Shown one piece after another: positions 31,886 to 41,215 of a DNA stretch of 64,000 nucleotides. Every line of letters begins with the position of its first letter. Within the stretch, counting starts at the first letter, position 1. A program made the translations under genes and the position numbers. The stretch comes from Ramlibacter agri (GTDB taxonomy: Bacteria; Pseudomonadota; Gammaproteobacteria; Burkholderiales; Burkholderiaceae_C), in contig NZ_JABBFX010000001.1 in NCBI RefSeq assembly GCF_012927085.1, positions 2,418,001 through 2,482,000 on the forward strand, given 5' to 3'. The notes beneath the pieces are model-generated. The model did not search any database. It saw only the letters and a program-made list of their open reading frames with translations, and had not been told where the DNA came from.

Positions 31886-33085
31886 GTGGGGCGTGAGTTC
31901 GACCGCAACTTCTTTGCGCAGATCCAGGGCAAGTTCACGAGGACGTTGGGAGACGAGAAGGGGCCGGATTTCCAGGGCAGGTACATCGGCCACATCCTCC
32001 ATGCCCTGTCGCTTCACAGGCCGCGCATTCTCGATTGCCTGCCGACCGATGTCGATCGCAAGCCGGCGCGATGCGAACCGGAGTTCCGGTATTCGAAGGG
32101 CAAGGAACGCATCGCCGACCTCGCGGTCTTCGCCGAGGGGGAAGCTGCACCGTTCCTGCTGGTCGAAATCAAGGCCGCTGACGGCGCGAACACAGCGCAC
32201 AACCATCCGCAGCTGAAGGCCTACGCCAAGTGGGCGAACGAGGCCCCGGCCGGACAGAGGCATGTGGTCGTCCTCACCCAGTACCCGCTGCCAGCGGAGA
32301 CGCGCGCAATCATCGCGTCCAGTGGTGGCGCCCTCCTGGAGTGTTCGATCGGGAGCTTCGCACGAGCCCTTGCGCGCACCTCCGGCGGCTCCGAACTGAC
32401 CGGCACATTTCTCGAATACCTGTACAGCAAAGGCCTGGTGATGACGCCGCTCGACGCACAGGACATGGAGGCGCTCCATACCTTCCTTGCATTCTCTTTT
32501 TTGCCGCACCTGGGCGGGCAGGGCCGCGTGACCTCGAGCGAGAGGGTCACGAACGGGCCCAAGGCGTTCGCCACCATCGTGCAGAACTGGCAATTGCTCT
32601 CGGGCCATTACGCGGATCTGCTGCGAAAGAAGGGTGCGGTCGTGCGCAACCCCGTGGTGAAGTTCGTGGCCGAGCAGCGCGGAGGCGGCAGCAGGAAGAC
32701 CGGCGGCCATTGGGCGCTCTATTCACGCTATGCGGCCGACCGCGGAACGAAGAAGGGCGGCAACAAGCAGGCTGACCTGTACCACGAGTTCGGCCTTTTC
32801 CTGGACATCGAGAAGGCGGAGTCGGGGGCGGAGAAGGGCATCTACAGCCTTTCCATCTACAGCTGCTTCACCGTGGGCGGAACCGAGAAGGGCGGAGTCA
32901 CCATGCCACTGGTGCGCAGGGCGCAGGACCGGGCGAAAGACTATGCCGCGTTCGCCCGGACACTCAGCGACGAGGAAAAGCTGCTGAAGGCCTTGCGCTC
33001 GTGCGTCGTGAAGGCCTGCGAAGCCGTCGAGGACCCGGACGCGCGCCTCCGTTTGAAGCAGGCGAAGGCGAACCTGCTCTTTTGA
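31886..33085 (+). CDS. PD-(D/E)XK nuclease-like protein (accessory cassette gene 1)
   Basis: A 399-residue soluble protein. Residues about 60-120 carry the nuclease core: Asp78 in ERIADLAVF, Glu94 and Lys96 in LLVEIKAADG, and a helix with QLKAYAKWAN, which together form the PD-(D/E)XK pattern of restriction-type enzymes. The rest is helical, with no recognised domain. The GTG at 31886 has AGGAACAAAGG upstream and the similarity starts close to it. Thirty-five bases separate it from the GIY-YIG gene. It likely cuts DNA, perhaps foreign; substrate not shown. Confidence 0.72.
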   Translation: MGREFDRNFFAQIQGKFTRTLGDEKGPDFQGRYIGHILHALSLHRPRILDCLPTDVDRKPARCEPEFRYSKGKERIADLAVFAEGEAAPFLLVEIKAADGANTAHNHPQLKAYAKWANEAPAGQRHVVVLTQYPLPAETRAIIASSGGALLECSIGSFARALARTSGGSELTGTFLEYLYSKGLVMTPLDAQDMEALHTFLAFSFLPHLGGQGRVTSSERVTNGPKAFATIVQNWQLLSGHYADLLRKKGAVVRNPVVKFVAEQRGGGSRKTGGHWALYSRYAADRGTKKGGNKQADLYHEFGLFLDIEKAESGAEKGIYSLSIYSCFTVGGTEKGGVTMPLVRRAQDRAKDYAAFARTLSDEEKLLKALRSCVVKACEAVEDPDARLRLKQAKANLLF

Positions 33086-33120
33086 AGTTGACAGGAAAGA
33101 ACGAGGAGTAGCAGTTCCGA

Positions 33121-34608
33121 ATGACTGAAGCACAGGCGCTCAAGGCCCTGCCCCCGTTGGCGGACCGGATCATCGAAAAGGCGGTCGACAACATGACGCG
33201 CAAGCTGGTGGCGGGCTATCGCAACAAGCGAAACGCGAGGCCCAATGCCAAGACCATCGATCTTGGCGCCGAAACGAAGGAGACGCTCGCAGCGGTGTCC
33301 GCGGAGTCCGTGGTGCAGGTTGCCAACCGCGGCCAGGCCTGGAAGGAGTTGATCCAGAAGAGCCTGAGCGCAGGCATTTCGTCCATCGGCACCATCCAGT
33401 TCGACGGCGAGTTCCAGGTCCGCGCCGGCCAACGTCCCGACGATTTCGACCAGCGCATGCCGAACACTCCCGGCGTCTATGTCGTCTTCGACGACAGCAC
33501 GGGGAAGCCCACCTATGTCGGCGACAGCGAGAACATGCGCAAGCGCTGGCACGCAGGGCATTTCAACGAGTACCAGCAGGCCGAGCGCGCGGGGGGTGAA
33601 CGCTACAAGCTGGCGGACCAGTTCGAGAACGGCTGCACCGTCAAGTTCATCAAGATGGAGTCGAAGGAGTCGGCGGCTGCCCTGGAAGCGCACCTGATCC
33701 GCGAGAACTTCGGCGAGTTCGAGGAGGGCGACGACCGGCTGAAGAACAAGCGGGAGGAACTGCTGACGGAGCAGGGAACCCGCAGCAACCAGGAGGCCAA
33801 GAAGCTCAAGGACGCCTCGGGGAGCACGGCATCGCTGGCCAAGGGAGCCGCCGGAGAGGCGTTCAAGAACGTCGGTTATGACGTGCTCGAACGCCTGGCC
33901 AACGCCGCCATCAAGGCGGTGAAGGACGAGCTCGTGGACGTCTTCGGCGGCGGGAAGGCGAAGATGGCTGCCCGCATCCAGCGTTTCCTCGACAAGATTC
34001 TCGTTGTCCTGCGCGGCGTCATCGAGAAGCCGCTGCAGCTGCTTCGGGGTGTAGTGGAGTTCGTGGTCAATGCGCTCTCCAAAGCCATCGGCCAGGTCCT
34101 GAACATGGCTCGCAACCTGTTCGACCTTGCCAACGGCGCGTGGAATCTCTATCGCGGCGCGGCCAACATGTCGCGCGAGGAACTCGTACGCAAGATCAGC
34201 GAAACGGTCATCGTCAGCGGCTCGCTCGTGATCTGGGATGCGCTGGACCAGGTGATGGAGAGCAACCTGGCGGTGCTCGGCCCCTTCGCCCCGTACGTTT
34301 CATCGGCGGTCGCGGCCATCGGCTTCGGGCTGTCCAGCCATGCGCTGCAAGGTATCGTGACCCGGATCATCGATGCGATCGTCGCGTTCAAGCAGGGCTT
34401 CCTGGAATCGCTCGAGAACGCACGCGCAAGCTGCGAGCAGCTCATTCGAAACGCGGAGCGGGAGCTGGAAATGATGGCCGACCTGCGCGACTACCTGGCG
34501 TCCACGATCCAGGTCATGGACCAGATGCGGCGGCAGACCGCCGTCCTGTCGCAGCACCAGGCGATCCAGCCGCTGGACATTCGCGCTCTTCTTCCCAAAC
34601 GTTCCTGA
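33121..34608 (+). CDS. GIY-YIG nuclease domain protein with long helical tail (accessory cassette gene 2)
   Basis: A 495-residue protein. The GIY-YIG domain spans about 110-205: GVY (118-120), TYVG (131-134), MRKRWHAGH with the catalytic-type Arg, and LEAHLIREN with Glu189 as likely metal ligand. A polar linker leads to a C-terminal region (about 235-470) of amphipathic and hydrophobic helices (FLDKILVVLRGVIEKPLQLL; LAVLGPFAPYVSSAVAAIGF) that may associate with membranes or form bundles. GIY-YIG nucleases nick or cut DNA. The fusion with a hydrophobic helical tail is unusual. Confidence 0.75.
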   Translation: MTEAQALKALPPLADRIIEKAVDNMTRKLVAGYRNKRNARPNAKTIDLGAETKETLAAVSAESVVQVANRGQAWKELIQKSLSAGISSIGTIQFDGEFQVRAGQRPDDFDQRMPNTPGVYVVFDDSTGKPTYVGDSENMRKRWHAGHFNEYQQAERAGGERYKLADQFENGCTVKFIKMESKESAAALEAHLIRENFGEFEEGDDRLKNKREELLTEQGTRSNQEAKKLKDASGSTASLAKGAAGEAFKNVGYDVLERLANAAIKAVKDELVDVFGGGKAKMAARIQRFLDKILVVLRGVIEKPLQLLRGVVEFVVNALSKAIGQVLNMARNLFDLANGAWNLYRGAANMSREELVRKISETVIVSGSLVIWDALDQVMESNLAVLGPFAPYVSSAVAAIGFGLSSHALQGIVTRIIDAIVAFKQGFLESLENARASCEQLIRNAERELEMMADLRDYLASTIQVMDQMRRQTAVLSQHQAIQPLDIRALLPKRS

Positions 34609-34620
34609 GTATTCGTCGCC

Positions 34621-35622
34621 GTGTCCATTCCCGCGATCCAAGCCGTGCTTGCGTATCTGAATTCGAAAACGACCCCTCCCGTCCCTGCACCGGCCGGCCC
34701 GCTGGCCCTCGTCGCTTCCGAGGAACGCGAGGTCTCCAACTTTGTCGCGGACCTCGAAGCTGCGCTTCGTGACATCAACGCTGCCGTCAAAAAGGGGGAG
34801 GCGACCAACAAAGAGGTCAGCGACCTCAAGGACAAGCTGGAAAAGCGTGGCTGGTTCGGGGCCATGAAAGCCGGCATCACCGGCTCGAGCACCCAGGAGT
34901 TGACTACGCAGGTCCTGGCCTTGAGCAACAGCATCGGCGTGACGCAACAGGTGGTGCGCGTGATGCTGAAGGTGCAGACGCAGAAGAACCGCTTGTTGCA
35001 CGCCTTCAACGCGGCACTGACGGACAAGATCTCCAGAATCGAGGGGGATACCCGGACCCTTGACAGCAACCAGAAGGGCGCAGCGCTTGCATTCCTTGGC
35101 GAACTGCAGCAGCAAGTCGAGGACCAGATCCAGCAGCAGCACCTGGTGCAAAGCCACGATGACCGGCTCAGGGTCCACGACCAGGATCTGTTCGAAGCCG
35201 CGAACGCGCACGCCGAATCCGTGAGGCGCCTTGACGAAGTGCAGGCGAATTTCGCAACGGAGCGCCAGCGCGTGGATGCCATCGGCCAGCAACTGGGCAA
35301 GGTCGCCGAGTGGCAGCTTGACAAGGACAAGCGCGACGCGGATTCGGCTCGGCAGATGGCACTGGCGGAGGCGGCTGCGGCGGCGCTGGCGCAGCGGCTC
35401 GTTGAACTCGATCTATGGCGGCTTGGCAAGGACTCGCAGGACGCCGCGTTGGCCGCGGGCTTGAAAGAGCGGATCGGTGGGCTGGAGAGCCGCATCGTGG
35501 AGCTCGAAGCCTCGGCTCGCCATGCGCGGTCGATCAAAATGCTGTTTTTGCGCCAAGTGCCGGCCCTCGTCGCTCTGGGCCTGGCTTTGACGACGCTGCT
35601 GCGCTCGCTGGGAAAGGCCTGA
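34621..35622 (+). CDS. Coiled-coil protein with C-terminal membrane anchor (accessory cassette gene 3)
   Basis: A 333-residue protein starting at GTG 12 bp after gene 2. Most of the chain is long charged helix: EEREVSNFVADLEAALRDIN (about 34-53), a Gln-rich stretch QQQVEDQIQQQ, then the region from about 190 to 305. Near the C-terminus one hydrophobic segment (FLRQVPALVALGLALTTLL) can span or insert into the membrane. No enzyme motif. It probably acts as a tethering or sensing partner for the two nucleases encoded upstream. Confidence 0.7.
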   Translation: MSIPAIQAVLAYLNSKTTPPVPAPAGPLALVASEEREVSNFVADLEAALRDINAAVKKGEATNKEVSDLKDKLEKRGWFGAMKAGITGSSTQELTTQVLALSNSIGVTQQVVRVMLKVQTQKNRLLHAFNAALTDKISRIEGDTRTLDSNQKGAALAFLGELQQQVEDQIQQQHLVQSHDDRLRVHDQDLFEAANAHAESVRRLDEVQANFATERQRVDAIGQQLGKVAEWQLDKDKRDADSARQMALAEAAAAALAQRLVELDLWRLGKDSQDAALAAGLKERIGGLESRIVELEASARHARSIKMLFLRQVPALVALGLALTTLLRSLGKA

Positions 35623-35673
35623 GTCCCCGCGCCGCCCGCGAAGTTTTCCAGCAGGGATGGCTTGCACGCCGCG

Positions 35674-36099
35674 TCAGGCGCGCCTCGCCAGCTTCCCCGG
35701 CCCATGCGCCGCCGCATACAGCAGGCCGGCGAGGAAGGTGAAGTGGTCGACGAAGAAGCCGAACTCCATCTGGTTCGCCGCCCACTTCGACGGCCCATGG
35801 AAAGCGAAGCCGAGGAACACGACGTACACAGCCGCCGCCAGCGCCGCCGGCCGAAACCAGCCACCGGTGGCCAGGCACACGACCAGCGCAGCCTCGAACA
35901 GGGCGGCCAGCCAGGCCAGCACGAGCGCCGCGGGGAAGCCGGCGCTGCCGATGTAGGCGGCGGTGGCGCGGATGTCCATGAGCTTCATGGCGAGCGCCAT
36001 CGCGAACATGGCCACGAAGATGAAGCGGCCGACGAGGACGGCGACGTTGGACCAGCCGGCGGAAGACGGCGTCGTGGTGGGGAGGGTTTGGGCGTGCAT
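35674..36099 (-). CDS. DoxX-family membrane protein
   Basis: A 141-residue protein with four hydrophobic segments and the DoxX pattern: VAVLVGRFIFVAMFAMALAMK, TAAYIGSAGFPAALVLAWLA, FEAALVVCLATGGWFRPAAL and MEFGFFVDHFTFLAGLLYAA. DoxX proteins are small quinone-related inner-membrane proteins of uncertain role. The gene ends 52 bp from the convergent coiled-coil gene, marking the edge of the accessory cassette. Confidence 0.88.
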   Translation of the reverse strand: MHAQTLPTTTPSSAGWSNVAVLVGRFIFVAMFAMALAMKLMDIRATAAYIGSAGFPAALVLAWLAALFEAALVVCLATGGWFRPAALAAAVYVVFLGFAFHGPSKWAANQMEFGFFVDHFTFLAGLLYAAAHGPGKLARRA

Positions 36100-36200
36100 T
36101 CAGAGTTTCCTTTCGCTTGCACGACGAATGGCGCACGCCCGGATCGACATGCGTTGCCGATGCGGCGGCGGCGCCACACCGGCGTCCGCTATTTCGGCCA

Positions 36201-36220
36201 CACCCCCCAGCCAGGGGGTG
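36201..36220. repeat. Short GC hairpin upstream of the rhodanese-like gene
   Basis: CACCCCC and GGGGGTG (36201-36207, 36214-36220) flank a six-base loop, 56 bp ahead of the start at 36277. It could be an operator or an RNA hairpin in the 5' leader; there is no T-tract. Confidence 0.4.
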
Positions 36221-36276
36221 CATGGGTCGGGCTCCGCTCGCTAGATTCGGTGTACCTCCCAACCAGGCCCATCCGA

Positions 36277-37683
36277 ATGCGCATTGCACTGGTCCTTGCC
36301 GTGACCCTTCTTGCCGCCGGCGCGTCCGTGACTGCGTCCGCCCAGAACCTGGCCGCGGTCGCCAAGGCCTGCAATGCCGGCGCCGACCCCGCCGCCCGCG
36401 GCAGCACGCAGGCGCAGATCAATGGCGTGACGACCGTCTCCCCGCGCGAGGCGAAGTGCCTGGTCGACAAGCTCGGGAGCCGGCTGGTGATCATCCAGGC
36501 CATGGACGACGCCGACCGGCGCCTGCCCAATGCGAACGCGTTGCCTGATGCCGGCAACCTGCACCTGCGCGGCGACGGGAACGCCATGGTCAAGGAGCAG
36601 TACGCCAGGCTCACCGGCGGCGACCTGAAGCGACCGCTGCTGATCTACTGCCACCACGCCTCGTGCCCGTATTCCGAGATCGCGTCCAAGCGCGCGGTGA
36701 TGGCAGGCTACGAGAACATCTTCTGGATGCGGGAGGGCAACGAAGGCTGGGGCAAGGCCGGATATGCCTTCGGCGATGGCGTCGTCGAGGCCCGCAAGCC
36801 CGAGGCGACGCCGGCCAGCGAGATCGAGGCATGCGCCCGCTTCATGCGCGAGTTCCCGCCGGAGTTCGTCGCCAAGGCCCTGGCGGAGTCGGACCAGGAC
36901 ACCGCCAGCGTCGAGCGGCGGCTGGTCCCCCCGTTCGCCGAAAGCGCGACGAAATGCCTGGGCAAGGTGAAGGAGAAGTACGCAGGCAATCCGTCGGTCC
37001 AGACGGTCGCGCAGGCATTCGAGAACCGGGCCTTCGACGACGTTGCGCGCGCCATCGCCAAGGCCCGGGCGGCGGTGGACGCCGACCCTTCGTCCTTCTT
37101 CATGGAGAACCTGCGCAAGGCGGACGCCGACAGCCTGCGGGACATCGTCAAGGCGGCGCATGCGGTGAAGACGTTCAAGCAGACCTGCGGCTCCTTCAAC
37201 ATCCCGATCCCCTCGGATCCCGATGGCTTCAATGCGGCGGCTGCGGAGTTCAACCAGTACGTGGGCTGCTTCAACGCGAACTCCGCACCCAGGTCGGATG
37301 GCATCGTCGACTGGCTCTATTACGGCAAGGCCTACCAGGACAACGTGGGCGTCGGTCGCTACGCCTGCTCGCGTTGGGGCAGACCCAATTGCATCCCGGA
37401 CGCGGCCTGGCAGCCGCTGGCCGCCGTGCTGACCCCTGCCAACAAGGAATTGGTCTTCAACGCCAGCGACCGGCGGGCTGCCTTCACGCGCGAGCGCGAA
37501 GAGATCGGCGCGGAGATGGATGGCTGGAGGAATCGGGCCACGGCGATCCTCGAGCGAGCGAACCGGTCCGAGAGCCGGAGCAGCGGCTACAGCGGCGGCT
37601 CCGGCTACGCCCCTCCTTCGTACGAACCGCCGCAGACGACCTATCGCCGCCCGAGCAACGCGTCCGCGCCTGGCATGCGCTGA
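36277..37683 (+). CDS. Exported rhodanese-like domain protein
   Basis: A 468-residue protein with a signal peptide (about 1-23, ending ASAQ). Residues about 55-160 form a rhodanese-like domain: REAKCLVDKLGSRLVIIQA, RPLLIYCHHASCPYSEIAS with the loop cysteine after IY, and YENIFWMREGNEGW. Helical repeats follow (about 175-300), then a Cys-containing region, and a Ser/Pro/Tyr-rich tail. It would act as a periplasmic sulfurtransferase or a binding variant. It overlaps the convergent MFS gene by 43 bp. Confidence 0.7.
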   Translation: MRIALVLAVTLLAAGASVTASAQNLAAVAKACNAGADPAARGSTQAQINGVTTVSPREAKCLVDKLGSRLVIIQAMDDADRRLPNANALPDAGNLHLRGDGNAMVKEQYARLTGGDLKRPLLIYCHHASCPYSEIASKRAVMAGYENIFWMREGNEGWGKAGYAFGDGVVEARKPEATPASEIEACARFMREFPPEFVAKALAESDQDTASVERRLVPPFAESATKCLGKVKEKYAGNPSVQTVAQAFENRAFDDVARAIAKARAAVDADPSSFFMENLRKADADSLRDIVKAAHAVKTFKQTCGSFNIPIPSDPDGFNAAAAEFNQYVGCFNANSAPRSDGIVDWLYYGKAYQDNVGVGRYACSRWGRPNCIPDAAWQPLAAVLTPANKELVFNASDRRAAFTREREEIGAEMDGWRNRATAILERANRSESRSSGYSGGSGYAPPSYEPPQTTYRRPSNASAPGMR

Positions 37684-38864
37684 GCGCCGGCATCCATCCG
37701 CCAGCTGATCGCCAGGGCGACGGCGCAGCAGGCGGCGACCGCGAGCACCATCGAAAGCGGCTTGCCGTCCATGAACGGCGCCGCGATGGCCATCGCCAGC
37801 GCGCCGCCCGCGAAGTTGAACGTGCCGATCAGGGCCGACGCGCTGCCTGCCAGTTGCGGGTGGTCCTGCATGGCCAGCACGAAGCAGGACGGCACCACGA
37901 GGCTGTTGAGACCGTAGGTCAACGCCAGCAGCAACACGAGCAGCGCCAGGCTGTCCACGCCGAGCGCGATGCACACCGTGAGCAGGGCGACGGAGCCGGC
38001 CTGCACGGCGACGGCCAGGCGCAGGCTGCGCGCCGGCCCGATGCGCGCCGTGAGCCGCGGGCCGAAGCTCGTGCCCGCAACAAAGCCCACCGCGTTCAAG
38101 GCGAAGAGCAGGGCGTAGGTCCGGCCGGACAAACCGTAGTGCCCGGTGAACACGAACGAGGAGTTGGCCACGTAGACGAAGAAGGCTGCGAGGCTGGACG
38201 AGGCCAGCAAGGCGGGCGCGAGGAAGCGACGGTCGCGCAGCAGCGCCCCGTAGCCACGTAGCGCCGTGCCCAAGCCAGCGGCTTGCCGCGCATGGCGAGG
38301 CCGCGACTCGGGCAGCGCGAAGGCCACCAGCGCCACGCCGGTCGCGCCGACCGCTGCGAGCACCCAGAACACCGCGCGCCAGCCGCTCGCCGCGGCCACC
38401 ACGCTGCCCGCGAGCGGCGCGAGGATGGGCGACACGGTATAGACCGTCATCAGCAGCGACAGCAGGCGCGCGGCTTCTGCGCCCGCATGCAGGTCGCGCA
38501 CCACGGCGCGCGGCGTCACCATGCTGGCGCAGGCGCCCAGCCCCTGCAGCAGGCGGAACGCGACGAGCCAGTGGATGTCGGGCGCCAGTGCGCAGCCGAG
38601 GCTGGCCGCGATGAACAGGGCGAGGCCGGCCAGCACGGGCGGCCGGCGGCCCCACTGGTCCGACAGCGGGCCGGCCACCAGCTGGCCGGCGCCGAGCGCG
38701 AGGTAGAAGGCCATCAGGCTCGCCTGGGTGGCCTGCGCCGAGGCGCCCAGGCCGGTGGAGATGGCGGGCAATGCCGGCAGGTACATGTCGATGCCCGAGG
38801 GCCCGATGGCGGTGAGCAGGCCCAGCACGACGGCGAGCCGGAGCGAGGATTTGGTGGAGGACAT
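37641..38864 (-). CDS. Bcr/CflA-family multidrug MFS transporter
   Basis: A 407-residue protein with twelve hydrophobic segments. The start has the Bcr/CflA pattern GPSGIDMYLPALPAI, then FYLALGAGQLVAGPLSDQWGRRP (MFS loop motif) and RLLQGLGACASMVTPRAVVRDL. These proton antiporters export drugs such as bicyclomycin or chloramphenicol, or metabolites. The start lies 57 bp from that of the divergent AraC gene, its probable regulator. Confidence 0.9.
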   Translation of the reverse strand: MSSTKSSLRLAVVLGLLTAIGPSGIDMYLPALPAISTGLGASAQATQASLMAFYLALGAGQLVAGPLSDQWGRRPPVLAGLALFIAASLGCALAPDIHWLVAFRLLQGLGACASMVTPRAVVRDLHAGAEAARLLSLLMTVYTVSPILAPLAGSVVAAASGWRAVFWVLAAVGATGVALVAFALPESRPRHARQAAGLGTALRGYGALLRDRRFLAPALLASSSLAAFFVYVANSSFVFTGHYGLSGRTYALLFALNAVGFVAGTSFGPRLTARIGPARSLRLAVAVQAGSVALLTVCIALGVDSLALLVLLLALTYGLNSLVVPSCFVLAMQDHPQLAGSASALIGTFNFAGGALAMAIAAPFMDGKPLSMVLAVAACCAVALAISWRMDAGAQRMPGADALLGRR

Positions 38865-38921
38865 GCGGCCATGTTGCCGGCCGAACCCGAATGAATGAAT
38901 AATCGGCCCTTCAGGAATCCT

Positions 38922-39884
38922 ATGAGTTCGTTCAATTCCGTCGATCCGCTGTCGGACGTGCTGGCGATGCTGAAGCTGGGCACCAGCACCACGTCCCGCT
39001 TCGAGGCCAGTGGCCGCTGGGCCTTCCGCTTCCCGTCGCATGTCTCCGACCTGAAGTTCGGCGCGGCGCTGGCCGGCCGCGTGCAGCTGCGTGTCGAGGG
39101 CCTGAAGCCGGCGACGCTGGAGCCTGGTGACTTCTACCTGCTGTCCAACGGGCGGTCCTTCAGTTGCGCCAGCGTTCCCGCGGGCACCATGCAGGACGGC
39201 GTGTTGTCCTTCCGCGACCACCGAGGTCCCGACGGCACGGTGCGCTACGCCGGCCCGGGCGAGCACGAAGCGCCCGCGGTGGTCATGGCCAGCAGCGGCT
39301 TCAGCATCGATGCCGACGTGAAGGCGCTGCTGCTGCGCCACCTGCCACCGCTCGTGCACCTGCGCGCCAGCGACCCGGCCTCGCGGCCGCTGGCCGGCCT
39401 GCTGGAATTGCTTGGCTGGGAGATGGCCGCGGCGCGTCCGGGCGCCTTCGTCGCCAAGGAGAGCATCGCGACGCTGGTGCTCGTGCAGGCTTTGCGCATC
39501 CACCTGGAAAGCGGTCCGCAGCCCGAAGGCTGGCTGCGGGCGATGGGTGACCGGCGCATCAGCGTGGCGCTGTCTGCGTTGCATGGCGACCTGGCACAGC
39601 GCTGGACCGTCGAAGGCCTGGCCGCGGTCGCCGGCATGTCGCGCACGGCCTTTGCCGTGCGCTTCAAGGAGCTGGTGGGAAGCGCGCCGCTGGAGTACCT
39701 GACGGCCTGGCGCATGACGGTGGCGCGGCGTTCGCTGTCACAGGGCAGCGAGCCGCTCGCCGCGATCGCCGAGCGGGTGGGCTACCAGTCGGAAACCGCG
39801 TTCAGCGCCGCTTTTCGCCGGGCGCAGGGCCAGAGCCCGGGGCGCTTCCGTGCCGAAGTGCAGGCTGAGGCTTCACCTGCCTGA
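38922..39884 (+). CDS. AraC-family regulator (cupin_6 type)
   Basis: A 320-residue regulator. The N-terminal cupin-like sensor has RWAFRFPSHVSDLKFGAALAG, LEPGDFYLLSNGRSF and AVVMASSGFSIDAD. The C-terminal double HTH has WTVEGLAAVAGMSRTAFAVR, GSAPLEYLTAWRM and VGYQSETAFSAAFRRAQGQS. The ATG at 38922 was chosen over one at 38895 because AGGA lies eight bases upstream. Likely controls the divergent MFS gene. Confidence 0.9.
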   Translation: MSSFNSVDPLSDVLAMLKLGTSTTSRFEASGRWAFRFPSHVSDLKFGAALAGRVQLRVEGLKPATLEPGDFYLLSNGRSFSCASVPAGTMQDGVLSFRDHRGPDGTVRYAGPGEHEAPAVVMASSGFSIDADVKALLLRHLPPLVHLRASDPASRPLAGLLELLGWEMAAARPGAFVAKESIATLVLVQALRIHLESGPQPEGWLRAMGDRRISVALSALHGDLAQRWTVEGLAAVAGMSRTAFAVRFKELVGSAPLEYLTAWRMTVARRSLSQGSEPLAAIAERVGYQSETAFSAAFRRAQGQSPGRFRAEVQAEASPA

Positions 39885-40044
39885 GCGCGGCAGCAAGCCC
39901 TGCAGCAAGCCAGCGCCAGACAGGCAGTCGAGCAGCCGTCCGACACGGACACGCACGACTGGTCGCCTTCGCGGAGCGGATGGTTCCGGCAGCATGCACT
40001 TCATCGGGTCGGCCACGGCAGCCCAAATCTTTGAGGAGCACTCC

Positions 40045-40449
40045 ATGTTCGGCAAGAAGGACACCACCACCAACATCAAGACCCTGATCGCCCAGGGAAC
40101 GCACATCAACGGCGACCTCAAGTTCGAGGACGGCCTGCGGGTGGACGGTGAAGTCCATGGCTCGATCCACGCGACTTCCGACAGCGGCAGCCTGCTGGTC
40201 ATCTCCGAAGGCGCGGTGGCGGAGGGCGGCCTCAAGGCGGACCACGTCATCATCAACGGCACGGTCAAGGGCCCGGTGGAAGCGCGCGAAGTGCTGGAGC
40301 TGCAGGCCAAGGCCCGGATCGAGGGCGACGTCCAGTACGTGGCCCTCGAAATGCACCAGGGCGCCACGATCCTCGGCCAGCTGCGGCCCATGGGGTCCGC
40401 GGCCCGGGACGACAAGACGGTGGTCCGCCTAGCGTCGACGAACGGGTGA
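40045..40449 (+). CDS. Bactofilin (polymer-forming cytoskeletal protein)
   Basis: A 134-residue protein preceded by GAGGAGCA. It is a single bactofilin beta-helix built of repeats such as THINGDLKFEDGLRVDGEVHG, LLVISEGAVAEGGLKADHVI and INGTVKGPVEAREVLEL, with short polar ends. Bactofilins polymerise without nucleotide into filaments that position envelope machinery. It lies upstream of a GAF protein, with a gap that suggests separate transcription. Confidence 0.93.
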   Translation: MFGKKDTTTNIKTLIAQGTHINGDLKFEDGLRVDGEVHGSIHATSDSGSLLVISEGAVAEGGLKADHVIINGTVKGPVEAREVLELQAKARIEGDVQYVALEMHQGATILGQLRPMGSAARDDKTVVRLASTNG

Positions 40450-40551
40450 CCGGCACCGAAACCGTCAGCTTCGACGGGGCAAAGTGGGAGTAGTCCTACT
40501 TGCAAATGGCGAAGTCTCCCTAGAATCTCTTCGGTCCCCATAGAGGCGAAG

Positions 40552-41193
40552 ATGGAATCGAAGAAGGTGTGGAGCGAGACGGCAAAGCTGGTGGAAGCCG
40601 CGGGGCGTGAGGCGCCGCTTGCGCGCGTGCTGTCGGAGGTCGTGAGTGCGGCGAGGGCGATCACCAGCGAGGGATGCCGGGCGGCGCTGTACCTGCATGA
40701 CCTGGGGGCGGCCTGCCTCAACCTGGGGGTCAACGGCGGCTTGCCTCAGGGGTATGTGGACGCGGTCCAGGGCTTCAAGGTCGCCGAAGAACAGCCGGCG
40801 TGCGGCCGCGTGGCGTACCTGGGCGCCGAAGATATCGTTCCCGAGATCAGGCTGGATGCCCGTTGGCAGCCCTATTCGGGCCTGGCCGACGCGCATGCCA
40901 TCCAGGCGTGCTGGTCGTTTCCCCTGCTGTCCGAGATCGGTGTGCTGGGGACGCTTGCCGTGTACCACGAGGTGCCCACGGCACCGACGAGCGCCCAGGC
41001 TGAAACCCTCCGCTATCTGGCCACGATTGCCGCTGCGGCCGTCGAGCGGTCCAGGCGGGAGTCGGTCTACCAGGACGAGTTGAAGCAGCTGCCGGTCACG
41101 GCGGATTTTTCTCCTTCGGGACGCCGTTCCGGCACGGGCAGCGAAAGCATCATGGCCTACATGCGGACCAATTCCGCTGGCCGATCGACCTGA
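40552..41193 (+). CDS. GAF-domain protein
   Basis: A 213-residue soluble protein with one GAF domain (about 20-165): CRAALYLHDLGAACLNLGVN, GRVAYLGAEDIVPEIRLD and ACWSFPLLSEIGVLGTLAVY. The C-terminal 40 residues are polar and end without an output domain, so it may be a small ligand sensor that works with a partner. Ligand unknown. Confidence 0.85.
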   Translation: MESKKVWSETAKLVEAAGREAPLARVLSEVVSAARAITSEGCRAALYLHDLGAACLNLGVNGGLPQGYVDAVQGFKVAEEQPACGRVAYLGAEDIVPEIRLDARWQPYSGLADAHAIQACWSFPLLSEIGVLGTLAVYHEVPTAPTSAQAETLRYLATIAAAAVERSRRESVYQDELKQLPVTADFSPSGRRSGTGSESIMAYMRTNSAGRST

Positions 41194-41215
41194 GCGGGCA
41201 CCGCACGAAAGACGT

